DNA from: Flavobacterium sediminilitoris
Lineage (GTDB): Bacteria > Bacteroidota > Bacteroidia > Flavobacteriales > Flavobacteriaceae
Assembly (NCBI RefSeq): GCF_023008245.1
Contig: NZ_CP090145.1
Coordinates: forward strand, 1,798,001 to 1,862,000
Length of the DNA stretch: 64,000 nucleotides
Direction: 5' to 3'
Position numbers and translations under genes: made by a program. Shown piece by piece: positions 54,391-63,868 of the stretch. Below the pieces are notes generated by a model, which saw nothing but the letters and a program-made list of their open reading frames with translations, did no database searches and was not told the DNA's origin. Numbering within the stretch: the stretch's first letter is position 1; the number at the start of each line of letters is the position of its first letter.

Positions 54391-54599
54391 GCAACCATAT
54401 CAAATTATTCATTAAATCTTATTCTAATCGAGATAAAATCGAGACCCTAAAAAAACCAAAAATTAGGGTCTCGCTAAACTCTCGGAAGTATTGAAAATAG
54501 GCGGTTTAATGACTTGTTCAATAGCTTGTTCACTCATCAAACATCTTGTTTGTTTTCAATTAGGAAATTAAATTGAGTAATAATTAATTGGTCACCACA
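54391..54599. other. Spacer between tRNA-Ser and recombinase remnant; hairpin at 54440-54473
   Basis: No gene is seen. A perfect 11-bp inverted repeat, cgagaccctaa / ttagggtctcg with a 12-nt A-rich loop, lies at 54440-54473. On the minus strand a short open stretch (54463-54537, MSEQAIEQVIKPPIFNTSES) might be the end of a lost mobile-element gene, but it is too short to judge. The gap is part of the probable island edge. Confidence 0.45.
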
Positions 54600-54689
54600 A
54601 TGAAAACAAAAATTACACTTCACTTTTATGCCAAAAGCACAAAATCCAATGCAAAGGGACTACTTCCTATACCTCCATTACACAAATGA
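54600..54689 (+). pseudogene. Tyrosine-recombinase N-terminal remnant
   Basis: A 29-codon fragment starting MKTKITLHFYAKSTKSN and ending soon after LLPI, the typical opening of Bacteroidetes tyrosine recombinases (arm-binding part, ...LPIYLR). It breaks at the point where the family has IYLRLT: a shifted frame continues YLHYTNDNR. Nothing of the catalytic domain is left. Its place after tRNA-Ser suggests an integrated element whose recombinase has been lost. Confidence 0.6.
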
Positions 54690-54780
54690 TAATAGATAAA
54701 TATGCAAATAAAAATGCGCCATTAAATCACAAAGCAAATTTATTTTAACATTTTTTTGATAAAAAATAATTTGTTTTGGT

Positions 54781-54788
54781 TAACTTTG
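54781..54788 (+). promoter_or_regulatory. Probable -7 element for the metal-resistance genes
   Basis: TAACTTTG fits TAnnTTTG, with a TTTG-like element (ttttttg) ending at 54758, 22 bp upstream. The start of the Cys-rich gene is 21 bp downstream. No metal-regulator operator is recognised. Confidence 0.5.
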
Positions 54789-54809
54789 TCATATCATTAT
54801 TATCAATTA

Positions 54810-55172
54810 ATGAGAAAATCATACTTCATATTACTTTTGTTTTTAGGAATATTTTTAATTCCTTATACTTCTTTTGCATGTGGTAGTGAAAAATATACTT
54901 GTGAAAAAGAAGTTTCTTCAATTAAAGTAAAAGAACAAAGCTGTTGTGATAGCAACAGTGATTCTGATGATAACGGATGTGAAGGAAATTGCGGCCATTC
55001 AAAATGTGGTTGTTCTTCAACTTGTACAAGTAGCTCTACATCAATAATACTTGCATTCAAAACAAATACTATTTTTAGATTTATAACTTCAAATAAAGTT
55101 AATTTTTTCTATAAAATACCTTCTGTTTTAAAGGGTTATTCTTCTATATGGCTTATACCTAAAATAAGCTAA
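54810..55172 (+). CDS. Cys-rich exported protein of the metal-resistance locus
   Basis: A 120-residue protein from the ATG at 54810 (earlier in-frame starts would add a hydrophilic leader), with signal peptide SYFILLLFLGIFLIPYTSFA. The mature part has 12 or more Cys in SCCDSNSDSD, GCEGNCGHSKCGCSSTCTSS, likely a metal-binding or disulfide-rich surface. The last 40 residues are hydrophobic/basic. I recognise no domain. Its place before the HMA protein and RND pump suggests metal sequestration in the periplasm. Confidence 0.65.
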   Translation: MRKSYFILLLFLGIFLIPYTSFACGSEKYTCEKEVSSIKVKEQSCCDSNSDSDDNGCEGNCGHSKCGCSSTCTSSSTSIILAFKTNTIFRFITSNKVNFFYKIPSVLKGYSSIWLIPKIS

Positions 55173-55209
55173 ATTCAGAGTTTGACATCCATACTTGTGT
55201 CAAATTTAT

Positions 55210-55232
55210 AGTAGTAGCACTACTACTTTTTA
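55210..55232 (+). terminator. Hairpin after the Cys-rich gene
   Basis: agtagtag / ctactact repeat around a very short loop, followed by TTTTT; 38 bp after the stop. It probably separates this gene from the HMA gene. Confidence 0.55.
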
Positions 55233-55360
55233 TAACGTTTATTGATGTTTAAACTATTCATGTTAAACATGTTTGTTTAATTCAATATATCTGTTATTCA
55301 ATTTAAATTTATTTCAAAAATTAATTCAAAAAATCTTTTTGAACACTAAAATCATATAGA

Positions 55361-55702
55361 ATGAAAAAATCATTATTAAAAATAATAATAGCAATTACGG
55401 TATTGTTATCAACCACAATTAATGCACAAACAGAGAACACAAAAACAGAAGAAATAAAAGTTTCTGGAAATTGTGGAATGTGCAAAAAAACAATAGAAAA
55501 AGCAGGAAATATCAAAGATGTTGCAACCGTAGTATGGAACAAAGAAACCCAAATGGCAACATTAACTTATGATGAATCTAAAATAAATAAAGAAGAAATT
55601 GCAAAACGTATAGCCAAAGCTGGTTATGATACTGAACTTGTTAAAGCAAAAGACGAAGATTATAACAATCTTCCAGGATGTTGTCAATATGACCGCGAGT
55701 AA
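55361..55702 (+). CDS. Periplasmic heavy-metal-associated (HMA) domain protein
   Basis: A 113-residue exported protein: signal peptide up to INAQ, then an HMA (ferredoxin-like) domain with CxxC Cys38 and Cys41 in GNCGMCKKTIE, a KAGYDTEL end typical of copper chaperones, and a short tail with NLPGCCQYDRE. Such proteins bind Cu(I)/Ag(I) and pass it on. It sits before the RND pump, so it probably hands metal to that system in the periplasm. Confidence 0.85.
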   Translation: MKKSLLKIIIAITVLLSTTINAQTENTKTEEIKVSGNCGMCKKTIEKAGNIKDVATVVWNKETQMATLTYDESKINKEEIAKRIAKAGYDTELVKAKDEDYNNLPGCCQYDRE

Positions 55703-55731
55703 TTTTATTTTAGTAAGTTGTAATTAACCTA

Positions 55732-55760
55732 ATTCCTCCAAAGTTCTTCTTTGGAGGAAT
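55732..55760 (+). terminator. Perfect hairpin between HMA gene and RND pump gene
   Basis: A 12-bp stem (attcctccaaag / ctttggaggaat) and 5-nt loop. The plus strand has no T-run after it, so it is a weak terminator, an RNA stabiliser, or a regulator site. Confidence 0.5.
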
Positions 55761-55827
55761 ATTCAAAAAAATGTTTACCAAAATCTTTGATAAATAATTT
55801 TTTGTTGGTTGTAAATTTTATATTCAT

Positions 55828-58800
55828 ATGTTAAATAAAATAATAAAATATTTCCTAGAAAATAGATTAGTAACTGTACTTATTTTTATAGTTCTAATTT
55901 TATGGGGTATTTCTACAGCACCGTTTAATTGGAAAATACCATTTCTTCCTTCTGATTCGGTTGCGGTTGATGCTATTCCTGATATTGGTGAAAATCAGCA
56001 AATTGTTTTTACGCAATGGCAAGGTAGGTCGCCTCAAGATATTGAAGACCAAATCTCTTATCCATTAACAACCTATTTATTAGGAATTCCAGGTGTAAAA
56101 TCAATTAGAAGTAATTCTATTTTTGGTTTTTCAAGTATCTATATCATTTTTGATGATGATATCGAATTTTACTGGTCCAGATCCAGAATATTGGAAAAAT
56201 TAAACTCACTACCAAATAGTTTATTACCCGAAAATGTAAAACCATCATTAGGTCCAGATGCAACAGCACTAGGGCAAGTATATTGGTACACAATTGAAGG
56301 AAGAGATAAAGACGGTAATCCTACTGGTGGATGGGATTTACAAGAAATAAGAACAGCACAAGATTTTTACATTAAATACGGACTAAATGCCGTGCAAGGA
56401 GTTTCAGAAGTAGCATCCATTGGTGGTTTTGTAAAAGAGTATCAAATTGATGTTAACCCTGATGCATTGAAAGCATACAATATCAGTTTAATGCAGGTAA
56501 TGACTGCTGTACAAAAATCGAATAAAGATGTTGGTGCCAAAACAATTGAAATTAACCAAGCCGAGTATTTAGTTAGAGGTTTAGGTTATGTTAAAAAAGT
56601 AGAAGATATTGAATTGGCCGTTGTAGCAGTTAAAGACAATGTTCCAATTCGTATAAAAGATATAGGTGTAGTTGCATTAGGACCTGAAACAAGAAGAGGG
56701 ATTTTAGATAAAGGAGGTGCTGAAGCCGTAGGTGGTGTTGTTATTGCACGATATGGCTCTAATCCATTAGAAGTAATTAATGGTGTAAAATCTAAAATCA
56801 ATGAAATTGCACCAGGTTTACCTAAAAAAACATTAGCTAATGGTGTTGTAAGCCAATTAACAATTGTTCCTTTTTATGATCGAACAGAATTAATTCAGGA
56901 AACAATTGGAACCTTAGAAACAGCTCTTTCGCATGAAGTATTAATCAGTATTATTGTGGTTTTACTTTTAGTTTTAAATTTAAGAGCTTCTTTAATCATT
57001 TCCAGCTTATTACCCGTTGGAGTATTAATGACTTTCATTGTAATGCGTTATGCTGGTGTAGATGCTAACGTAGTGGCTTTATCAGGAATTGCTATTGCAA
57101 TTGGAGTAATGGTAGATGTAGGCGTCGTGTTTGTCGAAAATATTATTCGACATCTCGAAATGCCAGAAAACCATGGTGCAAAAGGCAAAAAATTAATGCA
57201 GGTAATTTATGAAGCAACTACCGAAGTTGTTTCAGCTATTACAACTGCCTTAGCAACTACGGTTGTAAGTTTTATTCCTGTATTTGCTATGGAATCTGCC
57301 GAAGGAAAATTATTTAGACCTTTAGCATTTACTAAAACATTTGCTTTATTAGGTGCTTTTGTTTTAGGATTAATTATTCTTCCATCTTTAGCTCATTATA
57401 TTTTTGGGATTGACTACGACAAAAAAAGAGTAAAACGTTTTTGGGCGTATGTATTTATTTCAGGAGGTATATTATTGAGTATTTATTTTAAAATTTGGCT
57501 TCCATTAGCTTTAACGTTAATGGGGTTATATGATCTCTTAAATCACAAAATACCTCAAAAATTCCAACGCTATACAAAGCATTTCAATTTAATTATAGTA
57601 TTATTTATTGTATCCTTTTTCCTTACTGAAGAATGGATGCCTTTAGGTCCTCAGATAAGTGTAATTGGTAATTACCTATTTGTAATCATTTTGTTAGGAA
57701 TAATATTAGGTGTTCTTTTGTATATAGTAAGTTCCTATGAAAAAGTACTGCGTTGGTGTTTAGAAAATAAAGGTAAATTCATGTTATTACCAATGATAAC
57801 ATTGTTTTTTGGAGTTTTAGTTTGGATAGGATTCGACAGCACTTTTGGCTTTGTTGCTAATGGGTTAGACAAATTAGGTTGGAATATTAGATCCTCTAAA
57901 ATTTGGTCAGTACCAGCGCATACATTTCCTGGAATTGGTTCCGAATTCATGCCAACACTTAATGAAGGGAGCTATCTTTTAATGCCAACATCTATGCCAC
58001 ATGCTGGTGTAGAACAAAACAGAAAAGTAGTTGGACAACTCGATATGATTCTAAACCACATTCCCGAAGTTGATATGGCAGTTGGGAAATTAGGACGTGT
58101 AGAAAGTGCTTTAGACCCTGCTCCAATTTCAATGTATGAAAACGTTATCAATTATAAGCCAGAATATATTTTGGATGCTAACGGACATCGAATGCGATTT
58201 AAAACCGATAATAAAGGTCGTTACATTACAAAATCTGGTGATACACTTTCACATGATGAAGCACTAAAACAGGCAATTACTGTAAAAAATTTAATACATG
58301 ACGAAGATGGTTCTTTCTATAGAAATTGGCGCGATATAATTCAGTCACCCGATGATATCTGGAATGAAATTGTAAAAGCTTCTAAAATACCAGGTGTTAC
58401 GTCTGCTCCGAAATTACAACCTATCGAAACACGTTTGGTTATGCTTCAAACAGGAATGAGAGCACCTATGGGAATAAAAGTTTTTGGACCCGATTTAAAA
58501 ACTATTGAAGAATTTGGATTAGAATTAGAAGCCATTATTAAAGAAGTTCCTTCTGTAAAAAGCGAAGCTGTTTTTGCCGATAGAATCGTAGGAAAACCTT
58601 ATTTACATTTAAATATTGATAGAGAAAGAATTGCTCGATTTGGCTTAAATATAGAAGATGTTCAACAAGCTATTGAAACAGCAATTGGAGGAATGAAAAT
58701 TTCTTCAACTGTTGAAGGAAGAGAACGCTATCCTATAAGAGTTCGCTATCCTAGAGAATTAAGAGATAGCCCTGAAGCATTAGGAAAAATATTAATAGCT

Positions 58801-59652
58801 ACTCCTACTGGCGCACAGATTCCGTTAGGTCAATTAGTTCAGTTTGAATATAAAAAAGGACCTCAAGCCATTAAAAGTGAAGATACTTTTCTGGTTGGTT
58901 TTGTATTATTCGATAAAAATGATGGCTATGCCGAAGTTGATGTAGTAAATGATGCTCAAAAAGCAATTCAAGCTAAAATTGATTCAGGCGAATTGGTAGT
59001 GCCTCAAGGTGTAAATTATAAATTTTCAGGAAGTTATGAAAATCAAATAAGAGCAATGAAAAGACTTTCAATTGTAATTCCTATTTGTTTAATCGTTATC
59101 TTTTTATTACTTTATTTTCAATTCAAGACTGTTATTGCATCGTCAATCCATTTCTCTGGAGTATTTGTTGCATTTGCAGGAGGATTTATTATGCTCTGGT
59201 TATATGGACAAGATTGGTTTATGAATTTTGACGTTGCTGGTGTAAACATGCGGAATTTATTCCAGATGCATCCCATAAATCTAAGTGTAGCTGTTTGGGT
59301 AGGTTTCATAGCCTTATTTGGAATTGCTACTGATGATGGAGTAATCATGGGTTCTTATATCCACCAAGTTTTTGAAGAAAAAAATCCACAAACAATACCT
59401 GAAGTTCGGGACGCTGTAGTAGAAGCCGGAAAAATGAGAGTTAGACCAGCAGTTATGACAGCTGCAACAACAATTATTGCTTTACTACCCGTTTTAACTT
59501 CAACTGGTAAAGGTTCAGATATTATGATTCCTATGGCAATCCCTACATTTGGAGGAATGACTATTCAAATTATGACCATGTTTGTAGTACCTGTATTACA
59601 AGCGTTTTGGAGAGAAACAGTAATTAAAAATAAAGAAAAGAGAAATGCGTAA
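55828..59652 (+). CDS. CusA/CzcA-type heavy-metal RND efflux pump
   Basis: A 1274-residue inner-membrane RND transporter, about 200 residues longer than typical CusA. It has the N-terminal helix with ENRLVTVLIFIVLILWG, porter domains, the membrane motif GIAIAIGVMVDVGVVFVENI (helix 4 Asp relay), and the second half with FGIATDDGVIMGSYI. The extra length is near residues 530-690: additional hydrophobic segments (VFISGGILLSIYFKIWLPLAL, HFNLIIVLFIVSFFL, YLFVIILLGIILGVLLYIV). It exports Cu(I)/Ag(I) or other divalent ions with its TolC and CusB partners just downstream, using the proton gradient. Metal choice is not provable from sequence; the partners' Cys/Met-rich domains favour copper/silver. 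Confidence 0.88.
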   Translation: MLNKIIKYFLENRLVTVLIFIVLILWGISTAPFNWKIPFLPSDSVAVDAIPDIGENQQIVFTQWQGRSPQDIEDQISYPLTTYLLGIPGVKSIRSNSIFGFSSIYIIFDDDIEFYWSRSRILEKLNSLPNSLLPENVKPSLGPDATALGQVYWYTIEGRDKDGNPTGGWDLQEIRTAQDFYIKYGLNAVQGVSEVASIGGFVKEYQIDVNPDALKAYNISLMQVMTAVQKSNKDVGAKTIEINQAEYLVRGLGYVKKVEDIELAVVAVKDNVPIRIKDIGVVALGPETRRGILDKGGAEAVGGVVIARYGSNPLEVINGVKSKINEIAPGLPKKTLANGVVSQLTIVPFYDRTELIQETIGTLETALSHEVLISIIVVLLLVLNLRASLIISSLLPVGVLMTFIVMRYAGVDANVVALSGIAIAIGVMVDVGVVFVENIIRHLEMPENHGAKGKKLMQVIYEATTEVVSAITTALATTVVSFIPVFAMESAEGKLFRPLAFTKTFALLGAFVLGLIILPSLAHYIFGIDYDKKRVKRFWAYVFISGGILLSIYFKIWLPLALTLMGLYDLLNHKIPQKFQRYTKHFNLIIVLFIVSFFLTEEWMPLGPQISVIGNYLFVIILLGIILGVLLYIVSSYEKVLRWCLENKGKFMLLPMITLFFGVLVWIGFDSTFGFVANGLDKLGWNIRSSKIWSVPAHTFPGIGSEFMPTLNEGSYLLMPTSMPHAGVEQNRKVVGQLDMILNHIPEVDMAVGKLGRVESALDPAPISMYENVINYKPEYILDANGHRMRFKTDNKGRYITKSGDTLSHDEALKQAITVKNLIHDEDGSFYRNWRDIIQSPDDIWNEIVKASKIPGVTSAPKLQPIETRLVMLQTGMRAPMGIKVFGPDLKTIEEFGLELEAIIKEVPSVKSEAVFADRIVGKPYLHLNIDRERIARFGLNIEDVQQAIETAIGGMKISSTVEGRERYPIRVRYPRELRDSPEALGKILIATPTGAQIPLGQLVQFEYKKGPQAIKSEDTFLVGFVLFDKNDGYAEVDVVNDAQKAIQAKIDSGELVVPQGVNYKFSGSYENQIRAMKRLSIVIPICLIVIFLLLYFQFKTVIASSIHFSGVFVAFAGGFIMLWLYGQDWFMNFDVAGVNMRNLFQMHPINLSVAVWVGFIALFGIATDDGVIMGSYIHQVFEEKNPQTIPEVRDAVVEAGKMRVRPAVMTAATTIIALLPVLTSTGKGSDIMIPMAIPTFGGMTIQIMTMFVVPVLQAFWRETVIKNKEKRNA

Positions 59653-60865
59653 ACTAATAATTATATTCATTTTATTTTTTGCTTATAATGCTAAAGGACA
59701 ATCTTTAAACGATTATTATACTATTGCTGCGGAAAATAATCCAGAATTAAAAGCAAAGTATAAAGAGTTTGAAGCAGCCATGCAAAAAATACCACAAGTT
59801 AGCTCTTTGCCCGATCCTAATCTTTCAATGGGGTATTTTATTTCTCCCGTGGAAACAAGACTTGGACCGCAAAATGTTCGATTATCTCTTTCGCAAATGT
59901 TTCCTTGGTTTGGTACTTTAAAAGCACAAAAAAATGCAGCAACTTTACTTGCAGAAAGTAAATATCAAGCATTCTTAAATGCTAAAAACCAATTGTTTTC
60001 ACAAGTAGCCGCTGTATATTATCCATTATATGAATTGCACGGTTTAAAAGAAATTGAACAAGAAAACATTAGAATTTTAGAATCGTACAAAAGCATAACC
60101 AATACAAAATTTCAAAATGCTAAAGGAAGTTTAGTAGATGTTCTACGTGTGGATATTATGATAAAAGATGCTCAAACTAATTTAGAAATTTTAAATAAAA
60201 AAGAACCAGCATTAACATCTTGGTTCAACAGTATTCTAAATAGAAAGTATGATGAAAAAGTTGTTGTTTCTAAAAAGATAGAAACAATAGAATTACCCAT
60301 CGAATATCGTAAAGATTCAATAGTTACTAATCCAATACTACAAGAAATTGAATTAAAAAAGCAAGCTTCGGAAGCTACAATTGAAGTAGCTAGAAAACAA
60401 GGTTTGCCAAAATTAGGAGTTGGTTTAGATTATGTTTTTGTAGGTACTGGAATGAATAATTTTCCAGATTCGGGTAAAGATGTTATCATGCCTATGGTTA
60501 CAGTTAGTTTGCCCATTTTTAGAAAAAAATATGACGCAGCAGTTACTGAAGCAAAATTAATGCAGGAAAATTATTCTTTTCAAAAAGAAGCTTATGAAAA
60601 CAAATTGAACGGAACCTATTACAAACTTGTTTTTGAATTGCAAAAAGAAAGAGACTTGTTAAAATTATATGAAGGACAAGTAATAACACTATCCAAAAGT
60701 TTAAGTCTATTATTTGCCTACTACAGTAATGCCAATAAAGATTTTGAAGAAGTATTACGTATGCAACAAGAGCTTTTAAAATATCAAAAATTGCAATTGT
60801 CAAGTATAAGTACTTTTCATGTAAAATTAGCAGAATTAGATTATTTAACCGCAAAACAATTTTAA
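59645..60865 (+). CDS. TolC-family outer-membrane channel of the metal efflux system
   Basis: A 406-residue TolC/CusC-like protein. It has a signal peptide (RKLIIIFILFFAYNAKGQS), long helices, and SLPDPNLSMGYFISPVE and LPKLGVGLDYVFVG strands of the channel. It overlaps the pump gene by 8 bp (ATGCGTAA), so the genes are translated together. As a trimer it forms the exit duct for metal ions. Confidence 0.85.
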   Translation: MRKLIIIFILFFAYNAKGQSLNDYYTIAAENNPELKAKYKEFEAAMQKIPQVSSLPDPNLSMGYFISPVETRLGPQNVRLSLSQMFPWFGTLKAQKNAATLLAESKYQAFLNAKNQLFSQVAAVYYPLYELHGLKEIEQENIRILESYKSITNTKFQNAKGSLVDVLRVDIMIKDAQTNLEILNKKEPALTSWFNSILNRKYDEKVVVSKKIETIELPIEYRKDSIVTNPILQEIELKKQASEATIEVARKQGLPKLGVGLDYVFVGTGMNNFPDSGKDVIMPMVTVSLPIFRKKYDAAVTEAKLMQENYSFQKEAYENKLNGTYYKLVFELQKERDLLKLYEGQVITLSKSLSLLFAYYSNANKDFEEVLRMQQELLKYQKLQLSSISTFHVKLAELDYLTAKQF

Positions 60866-60867
60866 TC

Positions 60868-62649
60868 ATGAATATAGATAAAAAAACAAAAATCTTATTA
60901 GCAATAACCTTATTAGTTGGGCTACTATTAGGAGCTTTGTTATTTGGTGGAAGCTCTGAAGAAAAAGATGAAAATAAAACAGATGCTTCATCAAAAGCAG
61001 AAACATGGACCTGTTCTATGCATCCACAAATTAGACAGCCAGAACCAGGTGATTGTCCTATATGTGGAATGGATTTAATCCCTTTGGAAGCAGGAGATGA
61101 TGATATAGATCCTGATGCAATTAGCATGTCGGAATCTGCCATGATTATTGCTGGAATCTCTACTTACAAAGTTGGAAATACCGATGGTGTTAAAGAAATT
61201 TCACTTAATGGAAAAGTTGAAGTTAATGAAAGAACCGTTTATAGCCAATCATCACATATACCAGGTCGTATCGAAAAAATTCAAGTTTCGTTTGTGGGCG
61301 AATATGTAAAAAAAGGTCAAGTAGTTGCGTATATCTATTCTCCTGAATTAGCCAGCACACAACAAGAATTAATTGAAGCATATACCGTAAAAGACATTCA
61401 ACCTGAATTATTTGAATCGGTAAAAATGAAATTGAAAAATTGGAAAGTTTCTGATGCTACTATTAATACTATTATCTCATCAGGTAAAACCCAAGATAGA
61501 TTTCCTGTTTATGCCGATGTTTCAGGATATATTATCAAGAAAAATGTTGAGTTAGGCGATTATCTTCAAAAAGGACAAACATTATATGATGTTGCCGATT
61601 TATCAACCGTTTGGGTGCTTTTTGAAATTTACGAATCAGACATGAATTGGGTAAAAAAAGGAAATAAAATAGACTATACAATTGCATCATTTCCAGGAGA
61701 AAAATTTTCGGGAACAATAACATTTATAGATCCATTTATAAACCCAATAACACGAATTGCAAAAGCAAGAGTTGAGGTAGCTAATTCAGGATTAAAATTC
61801 AAACCCGAAATGTTTGCAACAGGTACTTTAAAAACTCAAATAAGTGCAAATAAATCAACATTAAGTGTCCCAAAATCTGCTGTAATGTGGACAGGAAAAC
61901 GCTCAATTGTATATGTAAAAAATGAAACTGACAAAGGAATAACATTCAAATTACGTGAAGTTACCTTAGGGCCATTATTAGGAAACGATTATATAATTGA
62001 AAACGGTTTAGAAATTGGCGAAGAAATAGTAGCAAATGGTACTTTTAATGTTGACGCTGCTGCACAATTAGCTGGAAAACCAAGTATGATGAATATTGAA
62101 GGTGGCAAAGTAAATACAGGACACAATCATGGAGATTCACAAATGTCTATGAATGGTGATAAAAAAGTAGTGCTAAAAGAAGATAAAACAGCAATTAGTG
62201 CAGAAGCCAAAAAGAGCTTACAACCATTATATAAAGATTATTTTCAATTTAAAGATGCTTTAACAAAAGATGATTTTAATTCGGCTAAAAAAGCTCTTTT
62301 AGAATTTGAAAAATCGTTTAATAAAATAAACATGAGCGTATTTAAAGGAGATGCTCATAAAATATGGATGAGTTACCAAGCAGAGTTAAAAAAACAAACA
62401 TTACACGCTACACACATAAAAAACATTAAAGAATTAAGAATGTCTTTAGAACCAATTTCAAATGTAATGGTAGCAATGACAAAAGCTTTTAACCCTTTAA
62501 ACGAAACTACTTATGTTCAGTTTTGTCCTATGGCAAATAACGATAAAGGTGCGTTTTGGTTAAGTAAAGAAAATAAAGTAATTAACCCATATTTTGGGGC
62601 TTCCATGTTAAAATGTGGAGAAGTAAAAGAAACAATTAATAACAAATAA
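60868..62649 (+). CDS. CusB-like adaptor with heavy-metal-binding domain and DUF3347
   Basis: A 593-residue periplasmic adaptor. Order: N-terminal membrane helix; short HMBD metal site (WTCSMHPQIRQPEPGDCPICGMDL, starting Cys49); HlyD/CusB barrel-sandwich and beta-barrel (residues about 100-405, with SSHIPGRIEKIQVSFVGEYV, KKGQVVAYIYSPEL); and a C-terminal DUF3347 (about 450-590) ending YVQFCPMANNDKGAFWLSKE, then NPYFGASMLKCGEV. Its end is shared with the lipoprotein downstream. It links pump and outer-membrane channel and may also load metal. It starts 2 bp after the TolC gene. Confidence 0.88.
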   Translation: MNIDKKTKILLAITLLVGLLLGALLFGGSSEEKDENKTDASSKAETWTCSMHPQIRQPEPGDCPICGMDLIPLEAGDDDIDPDAISMSESAMIIAGISTYKVGNTDGVKEISLNGKVEVNERTVYSQSSHIPGRIEKIQVSFVGEYVKKGQVVAYIYSPELASTQQELIEAYTVKDIQPELFESVKMKLKNWKVSDATINTIISSGKTQDRFPVYADVSGYIIKKNVELGDYLQKGQTLYDVADLSTVWVLFEIYESDMNWVKKGNKIDYTIASFPGEKFSGTITFIDPFINPITRIAKARVEVANSGLKFKPEMFATGTLKTQISANKSTLSVPKSAVMWTGKRSIVYVKNETDKGITFKLREVTLGPLLGNDYIIENGLEIGEEIVANGTFNVDAAAQLAGKPSMMNIEGGKVNTGHNHGDSQMSMNGDKKVVLKEDKTAISAEAKKSLQPLYKDYFQFKDALTKDDFNSAKKALLEFEKSFNKINMSVFKGDAHKIWMSYQAELKKQTLHATHIKNIKELRMSLEPISNVMVAMTKAFNPLNETTYVQFCPMANNDKGAFWLSKENKVINPYFGASMLKCGEVKETINNK

Positions 62650-62661
62650 ATTTTAAAAATA

Positions 62662-63393
62662 ATGAAAAAAGTAATAGGAGTTTTAGCAGTAGCTTTATTA
62701 AGCTTAACAATTTCTTGTAAAGACAACAAAGGAGAACAAAAAGACGAAATACATAATGAAATGAGTGATAATCATACAACATATGCTTGTCCAATGAAGT
62801 GCGAAGGCGATAAAACCTATGATGAAGTAGGTTCATGTCCAAAATGTGGAATGGATTTAGAAGCAGTTGAAGCACACAACCACTCTGAAGCAAATCACGA
62901 AGACGGACACGGCCATGGTAATAACGAAAGTACAGAAAGAGCAATTACTCAAAACAGTACAAAAAACACTGCTACATCAGCCATACTTGATGCTTATTTT
63001 GAAATCAAAAATGGTTTAGTTGCTGATAGTAAAGAAAAAACAGCAACAGGAGGAAATTCTCTTTTAGATGCTATTTCTAAATTCGATATGTCAAAATTAT
63101 CGCAAGAAACACATAAAGAATATATGGAAATTCAAGAAAGTGCAAAAGAACATGCAGAGCATATCGTAAAAAGCCCTATTGATCACCAAAGAGAACACTT
63201 TGAAGCTTTAAGTACAGATATTACTGATTTAGTAGCACTTCTTGGAACCGATAAAGTTATTTATCAAGATTTTTGTCCTATGGCAAACAACAACAAAGGA
63301 GCACATTGGTTAAGCGAAGTAAAAGAAATTAAAAACCCATATTTTGGTTCAAAAATGCTAAAATGTGGAAGTGTAAAAAAGCAAATAAACTAA
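62662..63393 (+). CDS. DUF3347 lipoprotein with HMBD metal-binding motif
   Basis: A 243-residue lipoprotein (LSLTISC, Cys20). It has an HMBD motif (ACPMKCEGDKTYDEVGSCPK, then CGMDL), a His-rich linker (HNHSEANHEDGHGHGNNEST), and a DUF3347 ending DFCPMANNNKGAHWLSEV and NPYFGSKMLKCGS. This is the same pair of modules as at both ends of the CusB-like protein, without the adaptor core. It probably stores or passes on copper-like metal in the periplasm. It follows the adaptor by 12 bp. Confidence 0.85.
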   Translation: MKKVIGVLAVALLSLTISCKDNKGEQKDEIHNEMSDNHTTYACPMKCEGDKTYDEVGSCPKCGMDLEAVEAHNHSEANHEDGHGHGNNESTERAITQNSTKNTATSAILDAYFEIKNGLVADSKEKTATGGNSLLDAISKFDMSKLSQETHKEYMEIQESAKEHAEHIVKSPIDHQREHFEALSTDITDLVALLGTDKVIYQDFCPMANNNKGAHWLSEVKEIKNPYFGSKMLKCGSVKKQIN

Positions 63394-63834
63394 ATGAAAA
63401 AATTTAAAATCATAGTATTGATTTTATTGATTGTGTTTGTGGGAATTCAATTTTTTCCCACAAAACGCAATCAAAGTGATAGTGTACCCAATACAGATTT
63501 TATGATAGTTAATACTGTGCCAAAAAATATTGATAACCTATTGAAAACAGCTTGTTATGATTGTCACAGTAATAATACATCATATCCGTGGTATAATAAA
63601 GTACAACCAGTTGCTTGGTTTTTAGAAAATCATATTGATGAAGGTAAAGCAGAATTAAATTTTAACGAATGGGATAATTATTCAAACAGAAGAAAAAAAA
63701 GTAAATTAAAATCAATAGTTAGTCAAATTGAGGAAAACAAAATGCCTCCTAACTCATATAGCTTTATTCACAAAGACGCTGTCCTTTCAAACGAACAAAA
63801 ACAAGAAATTATAGATTGGATAAATAGTATGTAA
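63394..63834 (+). CDS. Haem-binding domain protein (c-type site)
   Basis: A 146-residue membrane-anchored protein: N-terminal helix FKIIVLILLIVFVGIQFFP, then a c-type haem site Cys54-x2-Cys57-His58 (CYDCHSNNTSYPWYN) and the family end EEIIDWINS-like helix. It matches the 'haem_bd' family, often next to metal-efflux genes in Bacteroidetes. It may carry electrons, for instance to keep copper in a given redox state; this is unproven. It starts directly after the previous stop. Confidence 0.85.
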   Translation: MKKFKIIVLILLIVFVGIQFFPTKRNQSDSVPNTDFMIVNTVPKNIDNLLKTACYDCHSNNTSYPWYNKVQPVAWFLENHIDEGKAELNFNEWDNYSNRRKKSKLKSIVSQIEENKMPPNSYSFIHKDAVLSNEQKQEIIDWINSM

Positions 63835-63868
63835 AATTATAATTGAATTTATTAAAAAATTTAATAAC

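Noticed and set aside
54177..54398. An open frame on the minus strand across the tRNA
   Set aside because: It is antisense to a full tRNA-Ser with promoter and terminator; coding is not credible.
54440..54473. Hairpin as a riboswitch or small RNA
   Set aside because: It is a simple inverted repeat without conserved riboswitch features or an obvious promoter; only a structural element can be claimed.
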